64,000 nucleotides of DNA from Paracoccus sediminilitoris (GCF_003259195.1 NZ_QJPK01000008.1:1-64000); one strand, 5' to 3'; positions 19,723-28,611 are shown, counted from the stretch's first letter. Notes: generated by a model from the sequence alone, not told the origin. Numbers and translations are program-made.

Positions 19723-20172
19723 ATGACCGCCATCAGAAGTCTGATGACACTGGCGTTTCTTGCCGTCCTCGGGCTTGCCGCCTGCGCTCCGGTCTATCGC
19801 AACCACGGATATGTCCCCCCTGACCTGGAACTGGCCGAGGTCGTCGTGGGCCAGACCACGATGGATGACCTGCCTGGGCTGATCGGGCGTCCCTCGGCGC
19901 AGGGGCTGCTGACGGGCTCGGGCTGGTATTACGTCGGTTCGCGCTGGCGCCGCTATGGCGCCGCCCCCTCGCGCGAGGTCGAGCGTCAGGTCGTCGCCGT
20001 GTCCTTTACCCCCCAAGGCGTCGTCAGCAATGTCGAACGCTTTGGGCTGGAACGCGGCCGCGTCGTCACCCTGTCGCGCCGCGTGACCGAGGGCAGCATC
20101 ACCGAAGTGTCGCTGATCGGACAGCTGCTGGGCAACCTGGGCAATTTCCAGGCGGGCGATTTCGTCGACTGA
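19723..20172 (+). CDS. bamE: BamE/SmpA/OmlA-type outer-membrane lipoprotein
   Basis: Small lipoprotein of the BAM outer-membrane assembly complex, 149 residues. It has a lipoprotein signal peptide with lipobox LAAC (Cys about residue 21) followed by a SmpA/OmlA domain (GQTTMDDLPGLIGRPSAQG near 45, then WYYV and the beta-strand VVAVSF). A strong AAGGAGGG precedes the ATG at 19723. Without structure the assignment rests on domain pattern and length. It is divergent from DUF177. Confidence 0.83.
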   Translation: MTAIRSLMTLAFLAVLGLAACAPVYRNHGYVPPDLELAEVVVGQTTMDDLPGLIGRPSAQGLLTGSGWYYVGSRWRRYGAAPSREVERQVVAVSFTPQGVVSNVERFGLERGRVVTLSRRVTEGSITEVSLIGQLLGNLGNFQAGDFVD

Positions 20173-20198
20173 GGCAGGCAGGGCGGGCAGCGCGCCGT

Positions 20199-21209
20199 TC
20201 AGATGGCGCGCACCATGCTGTCGGCCAGCCGGTCGAGGCTGATTCGATATCCGTTATTCGCCGAGGGCTGATCGGGGTCCGACGTCATGGCGATGGCCAT
20301 GGCGGGCCGGGTCAGGGTTTCGGGCAGGACATAGAGCATCTGCCCCCCGTAACCCCAGGCGCAGCGCGCGGGCCTGCCGCCGACGCGGGTCAGGAACCAG
20401 CCATAGCCGTAGCTTTGTCCGGTAAAGACCGATCTGGTGCGCCGCTGCCAGCTGTCCTCCAGCCAGAATGCGGGGATGACCTGGCGGCCGGCGGCCTGGC
20501 CCTGGCGCGCGCAGCAGGCGCCGAAGGCCAGCAGGGACCGGGTGCTCATGGCCATCTGGTTGCCGCCCAGATAGATGCCCTGCGGGTCGCGGTCCCATCC
20601 GGTGATGCGGAACCCCGGGATCGGGCCCAACCAGTCGCGCGCCACGTTCAGCAGCGGTCGCCCCGTGACGCGGGTCAGGATCGCCGCAACCAGATGGGTC
20701 GAGGCCGTGGAATATTGCATCCGGCTGCCCGGATCTTCGGTGAAGGGTGCGGCCAGTGCGGTGCGGACCCAGTTGCCGCTGCTGACCCAGCGGCCGTAAT
20801 TCTGGCCCGATTGGCGTTCCAGCCCCGCCTGCATGGACAGCAGATGGCCGATGGTGACCTGCGACAGGCGCGGATCGGGATCGGCGGGCAGGTCGGATCG
20901 CAGCAGGGGCGCGATCTTCTGGTCCGGTCCCTCCAGCAGGCCCTTGCCGATGGCGATGCCCGCCAAGGCAGAGATGATGGATTTCGATGCCGACTTGATG
21001 TTCGTGGGCTGGTCGGGGGTAAAGCCGTGATAGCCTTGGGCCGCGACCTCGTGGCCGCCCTTGTCGTCATCGCGCCATATGGCGACATTGCGCAGCGGGT
21101 CCAGCCGGTCGGCCTGCGCAAGGATGGGGGACAGCCCCGCCCGCGCGATGCGGGGCGCGGCCAGAACGGGCGCAAGGGCGGCGGTCAGGATCAGCGTGCG
21201 ACGATTCAT
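20199..21209 (-). CDS. serine hydrolase, beta-lactamase (class C/PBP4-like) fold
   Basis: Exported hydrolase of the AmpC/DD-peptidase/esterase superfamily, about 336 residues. A twin-arginine-like signal (NRRTLIL followed by a hydrophobic stretch ending ARA) suggests Tat export. The catalytic SxxK is SASK (residue near 75), the second motif is YST and the third is WGYGG in place of KTG. Substrate unknown: it may be an esterase or a peptidase rather than a lactamase. I used the ATG at 21209; frame continuity runs to a TTG at 21245. It is convergent with bamE. Confidence 0.82.
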   Translation of the reverse strand: MNRRTLILTAALAPVLAAPRIARAGLSPILAQADRLDPLRNVAIWRDDDKGGHEVAAQGYHGFTPDQPTNIKSASKSIISALAGIAIGKGLLEGPDQKIAPLLRSDLPADPDPRLSQVTIGHLLSMQAGLERQSGQNYGRWVSSGNWVRTALAAPFTEDPGSRMQYSTASTHLVAAILTRVTGRPLLNVARDWLGPIPGFRITGWDRDPQGIYLGGNQMAMSTRSLLAFGACCARQGQAAGRQVIPAFWLEDSWQRRTRSVFTGQSYGYGWFLTRVGGRPARCAWGYGGQMLYVLPETLTRPAMAIAMTSDPDQPSANNGYRISLDRLADSMVRAI

Positions 21210-21327
21210 CCGAGGAATATGGTCGGATTTTTGCATCAGGTGCAATCCTGCAATATCGTCGCAGGGCTTGTTCCGTCGCGGTCACGCGATTAGGGCAAGG
21301 GAAACCCCAAACCGAGGGCCTGCCGGA

Positions 21328-22071
21328 ATGACCGCTCTGGACGATCTTGCCATTGTTCCCTTCCACGACGCCGATGCCCCGCAGCGGGCCCGCATGCTGT
21401 CGCGGCTGGCCGATACCGAGGTGGCGGTCGCGCTGATGCGCGAGCCCCTGCGCGATCAGGTCGAACTGAAGCTGTTCGATCTGGACGGCGCCCGCGTGGC
21501 CATCGCCTGCGACGGCGAGGATCGGCTGGCGGATTTCTTTGGCCAGGCCGTCGCCTATGCCGCGATGCCGGGGCGGGTTCTGGCGGCGCTGCTGCAGGCG
21601 GACGGGGCGGGGCTGCTGGTCAATCCCGGCCATCCGTCGCAGATGATGCTGGATGCGGCCACGCTGGATTGGCTGACCGGTGCGCTGGAAAGCGCCCCCC
21701 AAGAGGACGAGGCCCGCCTGCGTCTGGTCACGCCGGACGCCGGCACCGTGAACGCGCTGGCCATGCCGCTTGGCGATCGGCTGGCCGATATGCGCGGGCT
21801 GATCGCGGGGGCGGCGCTGGTGGGCATCGCGGGCGATGACGGGCAGCCGGCATCCCATCTGCTGCTGATCTCGGGGGCGCCGGCGGATCGGCAGGCGGCC
21901 ATCGCCAAGGCCCTGTCCGAGGCGCTGGCCTTTCTGCCCCCGCAACCCGGCGGCGTCGATATCAGCTTTGCCGAGGCCGTGGCCCCCACGGGCGCGCTGA
22001 TCTTCGACCTGACGCCGCCCGAACCCGTCGTCGCGCCGCCCCGGCCCAAGGGACCGCCGATCCTGCGCTGA
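21328..22071 (+). CDS. SseB-family N-terminal-domain protein
   Basis: A 247-residue cytoplasmic protein. The first half resembles the SseB N-terminal domain, a fold named after the E. coli enhanced-serine-sensitivity protein (VALMREPL near 35, then FDLDGARVAIA and AYAAMPGRVLAALL). A glycine- and alanine-rich second half ends in a Pro-rich tail (PPRPKGPPIL). No catalytic motif is visible. Function unknown. Divergent from the serine hydrolase gene. Confidence 0.72.
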   Translation: MTALDDLAIVPFHDADAPQRARMLSRLADTEVAVALMREPLRDQVELKLFDLDGARVAIACDGEDRLADFFGQAVAYAAMPGRVLAALLQADGAGLLVNPGHPSQMMLDAATLDWLTGALESAPQEDEARLRLVTPDAGTVNALAMPLGDRLADMRGLIAGAALVGIAGDDGQPASHLLLISGAPADRQAAIAKALSEALAFLPPQPGGVDISFAEAVAPTGALIFDLTPPEPVVAPPRPKGPPILR

Positions 22072-22132
22072 TCCGCCGTCAGGGACGGCCTGTGCGGTTG
22101 CGCAGCCCGGCGCAACCTGCGACAAACTGCGC

Positions 22133-22843
22133 ATGCAGATTCAACACAAAGCCCTGTCCGTCCATCTTCTGACCGCCACGGGCGCGGTCCTGTCCATGCT
22201 GTCGATGCTGGCCGCCGCCAATGGCGAATGGGCGTTGATGTTCCTGTGGTTGGTCGTGGCCTTCGTGGTCGACGGCATCGATGGGCCGCTGGCGCGGCGC
22301 TATGACGTCAAGACGAATTTCCCCGCCTATGACGGGGTGCTGATGGATCTGATCATCGATTACCTGACCTATGTCTTCATCCCGGCGTTCGCGCTGTTCC
22401 AGTCGGGACTGCTGTCGGGCTGGACGGGCTGGTTCGCCATCATCGTCATCGTCTTCGGCAGCGTCGTCTATTTCGCGGATACGCGGATGAAGACCAAGGA
22501 CAATTCCTTTGCTGGCTTTCCCGGCTGCTGGAACATGGTGGTGCTGGTGCTGTTCGCGACAGAGCCGCATTGGACCGTGATCCTGGCCATCGTCACTGCG
22601 CTGAGCGTCGCGATGTTCACCAACATCAAGTTCATCCACCCCGTCCGGACCGAACGGTGGCGCCCGGTGTCGCTGACCATCGCGATCCTGTGGGTGCTGT
22701 TCGCCGGGCGCGCGGCCTGGGTCGATTTCCACCCGTCAAGCTGGGCGATCTGGGGATTGGTGCTGACGTCGGTCTGGCTGTTGCTGGCAGGTGCGGTGCA
22801 ACAGATGATCCCGCAGCGGCGGCGGGACGGGCATCAGGCCTGA
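22133..22843 (+). CDS. pcs: phosphatidylcholine synthase
   Basis: Integral membrane CDP-alcohol phosphatidyltransferase that makes phosphatidylcholine from choline and CDP-diacylglycerol. It has 236 residues with about eight helices. The signature is DGIDGPLAR near residue 44, followed by the spaced aspartates YDGVLMDLIIDYLTY near 62. The motif differs from the usual spacing in the way typical of the Pcs group. The ChoX choline-binding protein and choline sulfatase elsewhere in the window would supply choline. Confidence 0.92.
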   Translation: MQIQHKALSVHLLTATGAVLSMLSMLAAANGEWALMFLWLVVAFVVDGIDGPLARRYDVKTNFPAYDGVLMDLIIDYLTYVFIPAFALFQSGLLSGWTGWFAIIVIVFGSVVYFADTRMKTKDNSFAGFPGCWNMVVLVLFATEPHWTVILAIVTALSVAMFTNIKFIHPVRTERWRPVSLTIAILWVLFAGRAAWVDFHPSSWAIWGLVLTSVWLLLAGAVQQMIPQRRRDGHQA

Positions 22844-22859
22844 GGGCTGCTCAGGCCTG
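22835..22859. terminator. convergent hairpin spanning both stop codons
   Basis: CAGGCCTGA (22835-22843) and TCAGGCCTG (22851-22859) form a perfect 9-bp stem with loop GGGCTGC. Each arm is the last two codons plus the stop of one of two facing genes (pcs and the small gene), so both end in Gln-Ala. Confidence 0.6.
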
Positions 22860-23045
22860 CGCGGGTTGCATGCGGTTCCGGGTGCGGTTCGCCAGACGCT
22901 TGCGCAGGCGGCGCAGGGTCGGGAAGGCAGCGTTCAGGGCGCCGATCTCGTGGGGCAGCAGCATGAAGCGGCGGCCTTGGGGGCTTTTCTGGGCCATCAG
23001 GCGCTGGCCTTGGGCGGAATTGTAGATGCCGAACTGTCCAAGCAT
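22851..23045 (-). CDS. small basic hypothetical protein
   Basis: A 64-residue protein with a Phe/Gly-containing start, QKSPQGRRFMLLPHEIG in the middle and an Arg-rich second half (TLRRLRKRLANRTRNRM). AAGGA lies about eight bases before the ATG. It is convergent with pcs, and its coding end forms one arm of the shared hairpin, which supports its reality. I do not recognise a family. It might bind nucleic acid or membrane given its charge. Confidence 0.6.
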   Translation of the reverse strand: MLGQFGIYNSAQGQRLMAQKSPQGRRFMLLPHEIGALNAAFPTLRRLRKRLANRTRNRMQPAQA

Positions 23046-23165
23046 TGGGCTGTTCCTTTCATATCAGGTTCATCCCTAATGTTGGCGCTATCGGTGGGCG
23101 GGACAAGCCGGATTCCGGACAGGTCCGCCTTGCACCCACCGCATGGCGCGAAGCGCGAGGGGGGA

Positions 23166-24443
23166 TCACCCCGCGCGGTCGCCCGATTTCAGATCAAAGA
23201 GCCCGTAGGCCGCCACCACCAGGAAACACAGGCCCGGCACGACATAGGATATGGCCGCGCCATAGGCGTCCATGACGCCGCCATGCACCAAGGGCATCAC
23301 GGCCCCGCCCAGGATCGCCATGACCAGGCCCGCAGCCCCGAACTTGGTGTCGGTCCCCAGCCCGTGCAGCGCCAGCCCATAGATCGTCGGGAACATCAGC
23401 GACAGACAGGCCGACAGCGCCACGACCGCCCAGGCACCCAGGATGCCCGGCCCGGAGGCAGCAAAGAAGCACAGCGCGGTGCCCGCCAGCGCCATCACCA
23501 GCAGCAGCAGGGCGGGGCGGATGACGCCCATCAGGCCGACCATCACGAAACGCGACACCAGAAAGACCAGCAGGCTGGCCTGCAGGTACCAGCCGGCCTG
23601 CGCCTCGGTGCGTTGCAGGGTTTCCATCACGTATTGGATGGTAAAGGTCCAGGCACAGGTCTGGGCGGCCACGTTGAAGAACTGCGCCGTGACGCCAAAG
23701 ACGTAATGGCGGTTGGCCAGAAGGCGGCCCAGGGTGGCGCGGAAATGGACCGGTGTGTCGCTTTCCTCGATTTGCTCATGCCGGGTGGGCATGCGCTTCA
23801 GCGCGATCATGATCCAGATCGCCAGCAGGACGAAGGCAAAGCCGACATAGGGGACCATCACGGCCTGCAATTCGGCCTGCTGGACGGCGCGCAGGGCCTC
23901 GGGGGCCATGGCGGCGCGATCCTCGGCGGATGCGATGTTCAGCTTGGGCAGGATCAGGGTGGCGGCCAGGAAGACGCCGATATTGGTGCCGACCGGGTTG
24001 AAGGCCTGGGCGAAGTTCAGACGCCGCGTGGCGTTGGCTTCGGGGCCCATGTCCATGACGAAGGGATTGGCCGAGGTTTCCAGGATCGACAGCCCCCCGG
24101 CCAGCAGGAACAGCGCCAGCAGGAAGAAGCCGAAGGTCATCGCATGGGCGGCGGGATAGAACATGAAAGCGCCCAGGATGGCGCAGCCCAGCCCCGTCAG
24201 GATGCCCGTCCGATAGGAAAAGCGGCGGTTGATGAAAGCGGCGGGCAGGGCCAGCAGGAAATAGGCCCCGTAATAGGCGAATTGCACGAAGGACGCCTGC
24301 AGCGTGGTCATCGAGAAGATCCGGGAAAAGACCTGCACCAGCGGATCGGTCATGTTCGCCGCGATCCCCCATGCCGCAAAGCAGGTCACTAGCAGGGCGA
24401 AGGGCAGGCGCATACCCTGGTAAACGAAACTGGGTTTGGTCAA
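23166..24443 (-). CDS. FucP-like MFS sugar permease
   Basis: MFS carrier of the L-fucose:proton symporter (FHS) family, 425 residues and 12 transmembrane helices. It shows the family pattern of two six-helix bundles with FAYYGAYFLLALPAAFINRRFSY-type loops (near 60) and ETSANPFV near 120. I placed the start at TTG (24443) because GAGAGGA lies eight bases upstream; the frame is open to 24557. The sugar may be fucose, glucose, galactose or another hexose. No catabolic genes flank it. Confidence 0.87.
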   Translation of the reverse strand: MTKPSFVYQGMRLPFALLVTCFAAWGIAANMTDPLVQVFSRIFSMTTLQASFVQFAYYGAYFLLALPAAFINRRFSYRTGILTGLGCAILGAFMFYPAAHAMTFGFFLLALFLLAGGLSILETSANPFVMDMGPEANATRRLNFAQAFNPVGTNIGVFLAATLILPKLNIASAEDRAAMAPEALRAVQQAELQAVMVPYVGFAFVLLAIWIMIALKRMPTRHEQIEESDTPVHFRATLGRLLANRHYVFGVTAQFFNVAAQTCAWTFTIQYVMETLQRTEAQAGWYLQASLLVFLVSRFVMVGLMGVIRPALLLLVMALAGTALCFFAASGPGILGAWAVVALSACLSLMFPTIYGLALHGLGTDTKFGAAGLVMAILGGAVMPLVHGGVMDAYGAAISYVVPGLCFLVVAAYGLFDLKSGDRAG

Positions 24444-24527
24444 CGTGACGATCCTCTCTTCCGCGTGCAAGCCGCTGGCCTCCTGCCACAGATTTGCGAA
24501 GGGGGCCACTGGTGATCGCATCAAAAA

Positions 24528-24554
24528 GGGGCGGGCGCGTGATGCGCCCGCCCC
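24528..24554 (-). terminator. terminator of the AGCS symporter gene
   Basis: A perfect 11-bp stem (GGGGCGGGCGC/GCGCCCGCCCC at 24528-24538 and 24544-24554, loop GTGAT) is followed on the minus strand by five T. It lies 27 bases past the symporter stop. Confidence 0.88.
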
Positions 24555-24581
24555 CATCAGGGTCGTCGGTAGGGATGCCGC

Positions 24582-26126
24582 CTATTCGAACTTGCGGATG
24601 TCGCCGGATTTCAGGCGGCCCAGATAGCGGTTCATCTCGGCCTTGACGATCGGCATCAGCAGATACAGCGCGATGATGTTGGGCACCGCCATGGCGAAGA
24701 TCATCGCATCCGAGAAGTCGATGACCGGACCCAGGCCCGCCGAGGCGCCGATGACGACGAAGATGCAGAAGATGATCTTGAAGACCAGTTCCTTGGTCTG
24801 GCCCTCGCCAAAGAGGAAGGTCCAAGCCTTGAGGCCGTAATAGCTCCACGAGATCATGGTCGAGAAGGCGAAGAGCACGACGGCCAGCACCAGCACATAG
24901 CGGAACCACCCGAACGAGCTGCTGAAGGCGGCCGAGGTCAGCGCCACGCCGGTGTTGTCGCCCACTGTGCGGATCGCGTTGCCGGATTCGTTCAGGATGA
25001 ACAGGCCGGTTTCGGGATCGGTGATCAGCTGGCCGGTGATGATGATGACCAGCGCGGTCATGGTGCAGATCACCACGGTGTCGATGAAGGGTTCCAGCAG
25101 AGAGACGAAACCCTCGGTCACGGGTTCCTTGGTGCGCACCGCGCTGTGGGCGATGGCGGCCGAACCGATGCCTGCCTCGTTCGAGAAGGCGGCGCGACGG
25201 AAGCCCTGGATCAGCGCGCCGATGGCCCCGCCGACCACGCCGTCATTGGTGAAGGCGCCCGCAAAGATCTGGCCGAAGGCCGACCCGATCATGTCATAGT
25301 TCATCGCGATGATGATCAGCGCCGTGCCGACATAAAGCGCGGCCATGAAGGGGACAATCTTTTCGGTCACGCTGGCGATGGATTTCAGGCCGCCGACGAT
25401 GACCAAGAAGACGATGACCGCCATGACAAGGCCGGTGATCCAGCCCGGATAGTCGCCCACCACGTTGATGATCTGGGCATGGGCCTGGTTGGCCTGGAAC
25501 ATGTTCCCGCCGCCGAAGCTGCCCAGGATGCAGAAGATCGCGAAGAGGACCGCCAGGATCTTGCCGCCCGGCAGGCCGCGTTCGGCAAAGCCCTTGGTCA
25601 TGTAATACATCGGGCCGCCCGACACGGTGCCGTCGGCGTATTCGTTGCGGTATTTCACCCCAAGCGTACATTCGGTGAACTTGGACGCCATGCCCAGCAG
25701 GCCCGCAAGGATCATCCAGAATGTCGCCCCCGGTCCGCCGATGCCCACGGCCACCGCGACGCCCGCGATGTTGCCAAGGCCGACCGTGCCCGACAGGGCG
25801 GTGGTCAGGGCCTGGAAATGGCTGACCTCGCCCGCGTCATTGGGGTCGGAATAATCGCCGCGCACCAGCGCGATCGCGTGGCCGAAGCAGCGCAGCTGCA
25901 CCAAGCCGAAATACAATGTGAAGATGACCGCGGCGATCACCAGCCAGCCGACGATCCAGGGAAAGGACGTGCCGGGAAAGTTGGAAAAGATCAGGCTGAC
26001 GAACCAGCCCGTCGAATTGGCAAAGGCCGCGTTGATGGATTCGTCGATCCCCTGCGCGGCGGCCGGTCCTGCGGCCAGGCTGGCCGCCATGCCCGCCGTC
26101 ATCAGCGCCTTCGTGGTGTGTTTCAT
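24582..26126 (-). CDS. sodium:alanine (AGCS-family) symporter
   Basis: Inner-membrane amino-acid/Na+ symporter, 514 residues. Its N-terminus resembles a signal peptide ([17 protein letters not shown]), followed by about 11 transmembrane helices. Family motifs include [19 protein letters not shown] near 110, [14 protein letters not shown] and [21 protein letters not shown] near 300. The likely substrates are alanine or glycine. Its ATG at 26126 is 37 bases after the universal stress gene on the same strand, so the two may share a transcript. Confidence 0.93.
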   Translation of the reverse strand: MKHTTKALMTAGMAASLAAGPAAAQGIDESINAAFANSTGWFVSLIFSNFPGTSFPWIVGWLVIAAVIFTLYFGLVQLRCFGHAIALVRGDYSDPNDAGEVSHFQALTTALSGTVGLGNIAGVAVAVGIGGPGATFWMILAGLLGMASKFTECTLGVKYRNEYADGTVSGGPMYYMTKGFAERGLPGGKILAVLFAIFCILGSFGGGNMFQANQAHAQIINVVGDYPGWITGLVMAVIVFLVIVGGLKSIASVTEKIVPFMAALYVGTALIIIAMNYDMIGSAFGQIFAGAFTNDGVVGGAIGALIQGFRRAAFSNEAGIGSAAIAHSAVRTKEPVTEGFVSLLEPFIDTVVICTMTALVIIITGQLITDPETGLFILNESGNAIRTVGDNTGVALTSAAFSSSFGWFRYVLVLAVVLFAFSTMISWSYYGLKAWTFLFGEGQTKELVFKIIFCIFVVIGASAGLGPVIDFSDAMIFAMAVPNIIALYLLMPIVKAEMNRYLGRLKSGDIRKFE

Positions 26127-26162
26127 GATTTCGCTATCCTTGTTGATGACGCGCATGCAGGC

Positions 26163-26597
26163 TCAGGGGACGATGACGACGGGAACCGGCGCGACCTGCG
26201 CCAGCGTCGCCGCGACCGACCCGAAGATGCGGGTGGCAAAGCCCGAATTGCCCATCCTGCCGATGAAGATCATCGCGCCATCGGATTCCTTGGCGACGCG
26301 GCAGAGCGTTTCGGCGATATGGCCGTAGCGCATGGTCGTCTCGAAGGGGATGCCGGCTTGCTCCATGCGCGTCATCACGGGGCGCATGACGGCCGTTTCG
26401 GCGCGCAGCAGTTCCTCCTTGCGGCGGCGGTGGCGTTCTTCCAGCTCGCTGGGGGTCAGGAAGCTGTAGGGCGACCATTCCAGCACATGGGCGATCAGCA
26501 GGCTGTCCCCTTGTGCCTGCGCGCGTGAGATGGCGAAATCAAGCGCCCGCAGCGATGCATCGCTGCCGTCGAAACCGACGACCAGTTTGCGTGACAT
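26163..26597 (-). CDS. universal stress protein, UspA family
   Basis: A single-domain Usp of 144 residues. It begins KLVVGFDGSDASLRALDFA with the Asp that contacts ATP. The phosphate-binding loop G-x2-G-x9-GS is seen as GRMGNSGFATRIFGS near residue 115, so ATP binding is predicted. Cytoplasmic; role in stress tolerance inferred from the family only. It is upstream of the AGCS symporter on the minus strand. Confidence 0.9.
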   Translation of the reverse strand: MSRKLVVGFDGSDASLRALDFAISRAQAQGDSLLIAHVLEWSPYSFLTPSELEERHRRRKEELLRAETAVMRPVMTRMEQAGIPFETTMRYGHIAETLCRVAKESDGAMIFIGRMGNSGFATRIFGSVAATLAQVAPVPVVIVP

Positions 26598-26753
26598 CTT
26601 ACCCTCATCTGTTGGTTTTCGTTTTATTATGTCGGTGCTGAAAGGATAGGCACAGCTTTCGCCAAGGACCAGCGAAAATGTAGCGATACATATCCCGCGG
26701 CCCCGGCGACGGGTGAACTGCTTGTGTCGCGGGCAAGGCCGGGGCGGGGTGCG

Positions 26754-26785
26754 GCAGTCGGGCGACGCCGCAGTCGGGCGACGCC
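26754..26785. repeat. 16-bp perfect tandem duplication
   Basis: GCAGTCGGGCGACGCC occurs twice head to tail (26754-26769, 26770-26785) in the intergenic region before leuA. No gene is found there. It may be a recent duplication or a binding site pair. Confidence 0.85.
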
Positions 26786-26807
26786 ACCGGGCGGATGCAT
26801 TTTTGTC

Positions 26808-26836
26808 TTTTCAATCACCGGCCGGGCCTGCATATT
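26808..26836 (+). promoter_or_regulatory. candidate leuA leader promoter
   Basis: TTTTCA (26808-26813) and CATATT (26831-26836) are separated by 17 bases, upstream of the leader peptide. The match to consensus is modest, and the position fits a leader transcript of about 200 nt before leuA. Confidence 0.35.
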
Positions 26837-26873
26837 CGGCCCCATGATCCGGAAGCACCAGATATCCGCCGCC

Positions 26874-26942
26874 ATGCTAGCGCCCCGAGGGGCGCTTCCG
26901 GCCGTGCATCTCCGTGGTCTGTTGCGTCTTACGCTGCGCTGA
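26874..26942 (+). CDS. leucine-rich leader peptide of leuA
   Basis: A 22-residue frame (MLAPRGALPAVHLRGLLRLTLR) with seven leucines, six of them in the last fifteen residues. Leucine codons are CTA, CTT, CTC, CTG, TTG, CTT, CTG, including forms that are rare in this GC-rich genome. Competing hairpins follow directly and the next gene is leuA. This is the design of ribosome-mediated attenuation seen before leuA in many proteobacteria: slow translation at Leu codons when charged tRNA-Leu is scarce shifts RNA folding. The Shine-Dalgarno sequence is poor. Not proven by experiment here. Confidence 0.72.
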   Translation: MLAPRGALPAVHLRGLLRLTLR

Positions 26943-27021
26943 GCGGGTCGTCCGGGCCGCCGCTCAGTCAGGTCATGGCCCGGGTCCCAACCCCAGACAC
27001 GCAGAAAGCCCTATGCGGGCC
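26941..27021 (+). promoter_or_regulatory. leuA attenuator: mutually exclusive hairpins
   Basis: Three pairings compete. GAGCGG (26941-26946) pairs with CCGCTC (26960-26965); CCGGGCC (26952-26958) pairs with GGCCCGG (26977-26983); and GGCCCG (26977-26982) pairs with CGGGCC (27016-27021). The last stem ends just before the leuA ribosome site, so translational control is also possible; no clear T run follows. Confidence 0.6.
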
Positions 27022-27038
27022 GTAAGAAAGACAGACAG

Positions 27039-28601
27039 ATGACCGACAAGAACCGCGTCGTGATTTTCGACACCACGCTTCGCGACGGCGAACAATCCCC
27101 CGGCGCCACCATGTCCCATGCCGAAAAGCTGGAAATCGCCGGCATGCTGGACGAAATGGGCGTCGATGTGATCGAAGCCGGCTTTCCCATCGCATCCGAA
27201 GGTGATTTCGCCGCCGTTTCCGAGATTGCCAAAATGGCCAAGACCAGCGTCATTTGCGGCCTGGCCCGCGCGCAGATCCCCGATATCGACCGCTGCTGGG
27301 AGGCCGTGAAGCATGCCCGCCAGCCGCGCATCCACACATTCATCGGGACATCGCCCCTGCACCGCGCCATTCCGAACCTGGACATGGACCAGATGGCCGA
27401 ACGGATCGAGCAGACCGTCAGCCATGCCCGGAACCTTTGCGACAACGTCCAATGGTCGCCCATGGACGCCACCCGGACCGAGCATGACTACCTGTGCCGC
27501 GTGGTGGAAATCGCCATCAAGGCGGGGGCCACGACGATCAACATCCCAGACACCGTCGGCTATACCGCGCCGCGCGAAAGTGCCCAGCTGATCCGCATGC
27601 TGCTGGAACGCGTGCCGGGCGCCGACGACATCATCTTTGCCACGCATTGCCATAACGACCTGGGCATGGCGACCGCCAACGCACTGGCCGCCGTCGAAGC
27701 GGGTGCCCGGCAGATCGAATGCACGATCAACGGCCTGGGCGAACGCGCCGGCAACACCGCGCTGGAGGAGGTGGTGATGGCGATGCGGGTCAGGAACGAT
27801 ATCATGCCGTTCCAGACGGGCATCGACACGACCAAGATCATGGGCATCTCGCGCCGCGTGGCCTCGGTCTCGGGCTTCCCGGTGCAGTTCAACAAGGCCA
27901 TCGTCGGCAAGAACGCCTTCCTGCACGAATCGGGCATCCACCAGGACGGCGTGCTGAAGAACGTCGAGACCTTCGAGATCATGCGCCCCGCTGATATCGG
28001 CCTGACCGAGAACAACATCGCCATGGGCAAGCATTCGGGCCGCGCCGCCCTGCGCGCCAAGCTGGCCGATCTGGGATACGAGGTGGGCGACAACCAGCTC
28101 AAGGACATCTTCGTGCGGTTCAAGGCACTGGCCGACCGCAAGAAGGAGGTCTTTGACGAGGACATCGTCGCGTTGGTGCTGGACGCTGCCGCCAACACCC
28201 AGGACGACCACCTGCAGGTCAAGCATCTGCGCGTGATCTGCGGCACGGACGGCCAGTCGGCGCAGCTGACCATGACGGTCGACGGCGTCGAAAAACAGGC
28301 CGAAACCACCGGCGACGGCCCGGTCGATGCCTGTTTCAAGGCCGTGCGACAGATCTTTCCGCACGAGGCGCGGCTGCAGCTTTACCAGGTGCACGCCGTG
28401 ACCGAGGGCACCGACGCCCAGGCCACCGTCAGCGTCCGCATGGAGGAGGAGGGCCGCATCGTCACCGGCCAAGCCGCCGACACGGACACGATCCTGGCAT
28501 CGGTCAAGGCCTATGTCGGCGCGCTGAACCGGCTGATCCTGCGCCGTGCGATGACCGGGCAGGGCAGCGACGCCAAGCAGATCAGCATGTATTCGCACTG
28601 A
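27039..28601 (+). CDS. leuA: 2-isopropylmalate synthase
   Basis: First committed enzyme of leucine synthesis: condenses 2-oxoisovalerate with acetyl-CoA. It has 520 residues, the common bacterial length. The catalytic TIM-barrel motifs are FDTTLRDGEQSPG at 7-19 and HCHNDLGMATANALAAVEAG near 205. The GINGLGERAGNT-like segment appears as TINGLGERAGNTALEEVVM near 228. The C-terminal LeuA dimer/allosteric domain (from about 390) is present, so leucine feedback is expected. A weak purine ribosome site (AAAGACAGACAG) precedes the ATG and matches argF exactly. Confidence 0.97.
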   Translation: MTDKNRVVIFDTTLRDGEQSPGATMSHAEKLEIAGMLDEMGVDVIEAGFPIASEGDFAAVSEIAKMAKTSVICGLARAQIPDIDRCWEAVKHARQPRIHTFIGTSPLHRAIPNLDMDQMAERIEQTVSHARNLCDNVQWSPMDATRTEHDYLCRVVEIAIKAGATTINIPDTVGYTAPRESAQLIRMLLERVPGADDIIFATHCHNDLGMATANALAAVEAGARQIECTINGLGERAGNTALEEVVMAMRVRNDIMPFQTGIDTTKIMGISRRVASVSGFPVQFNKAIVGKNAFLHESGIHQDGVLKNVETFEIMRPADIGLTENNIAMGKHSGRAALRAKLADLGYEVGDNQLKDIFVRFKALADRKKEVFDEDIVALVLDAAANTQDDHLQVKHLRVICGTDGQSAQLTMTVDGVEKQAETTGDGPVDACFKAVRQIFPHEARLQLYQVHAVTEGTDAQATVSVRMEEEGRIVTGQAADTDTILASVKAYVGALNRLILRRAMTGQGSDAKQISMYSH

Positions 28602-28611
28602 TCAATCCAAG

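Noticed and set aside
25146..26528. Plus-strand frame across the AGCS and stress genes
   Set aside because: Antisense to two conserved families with their own starts; Asp/His/Arg-rich composition.
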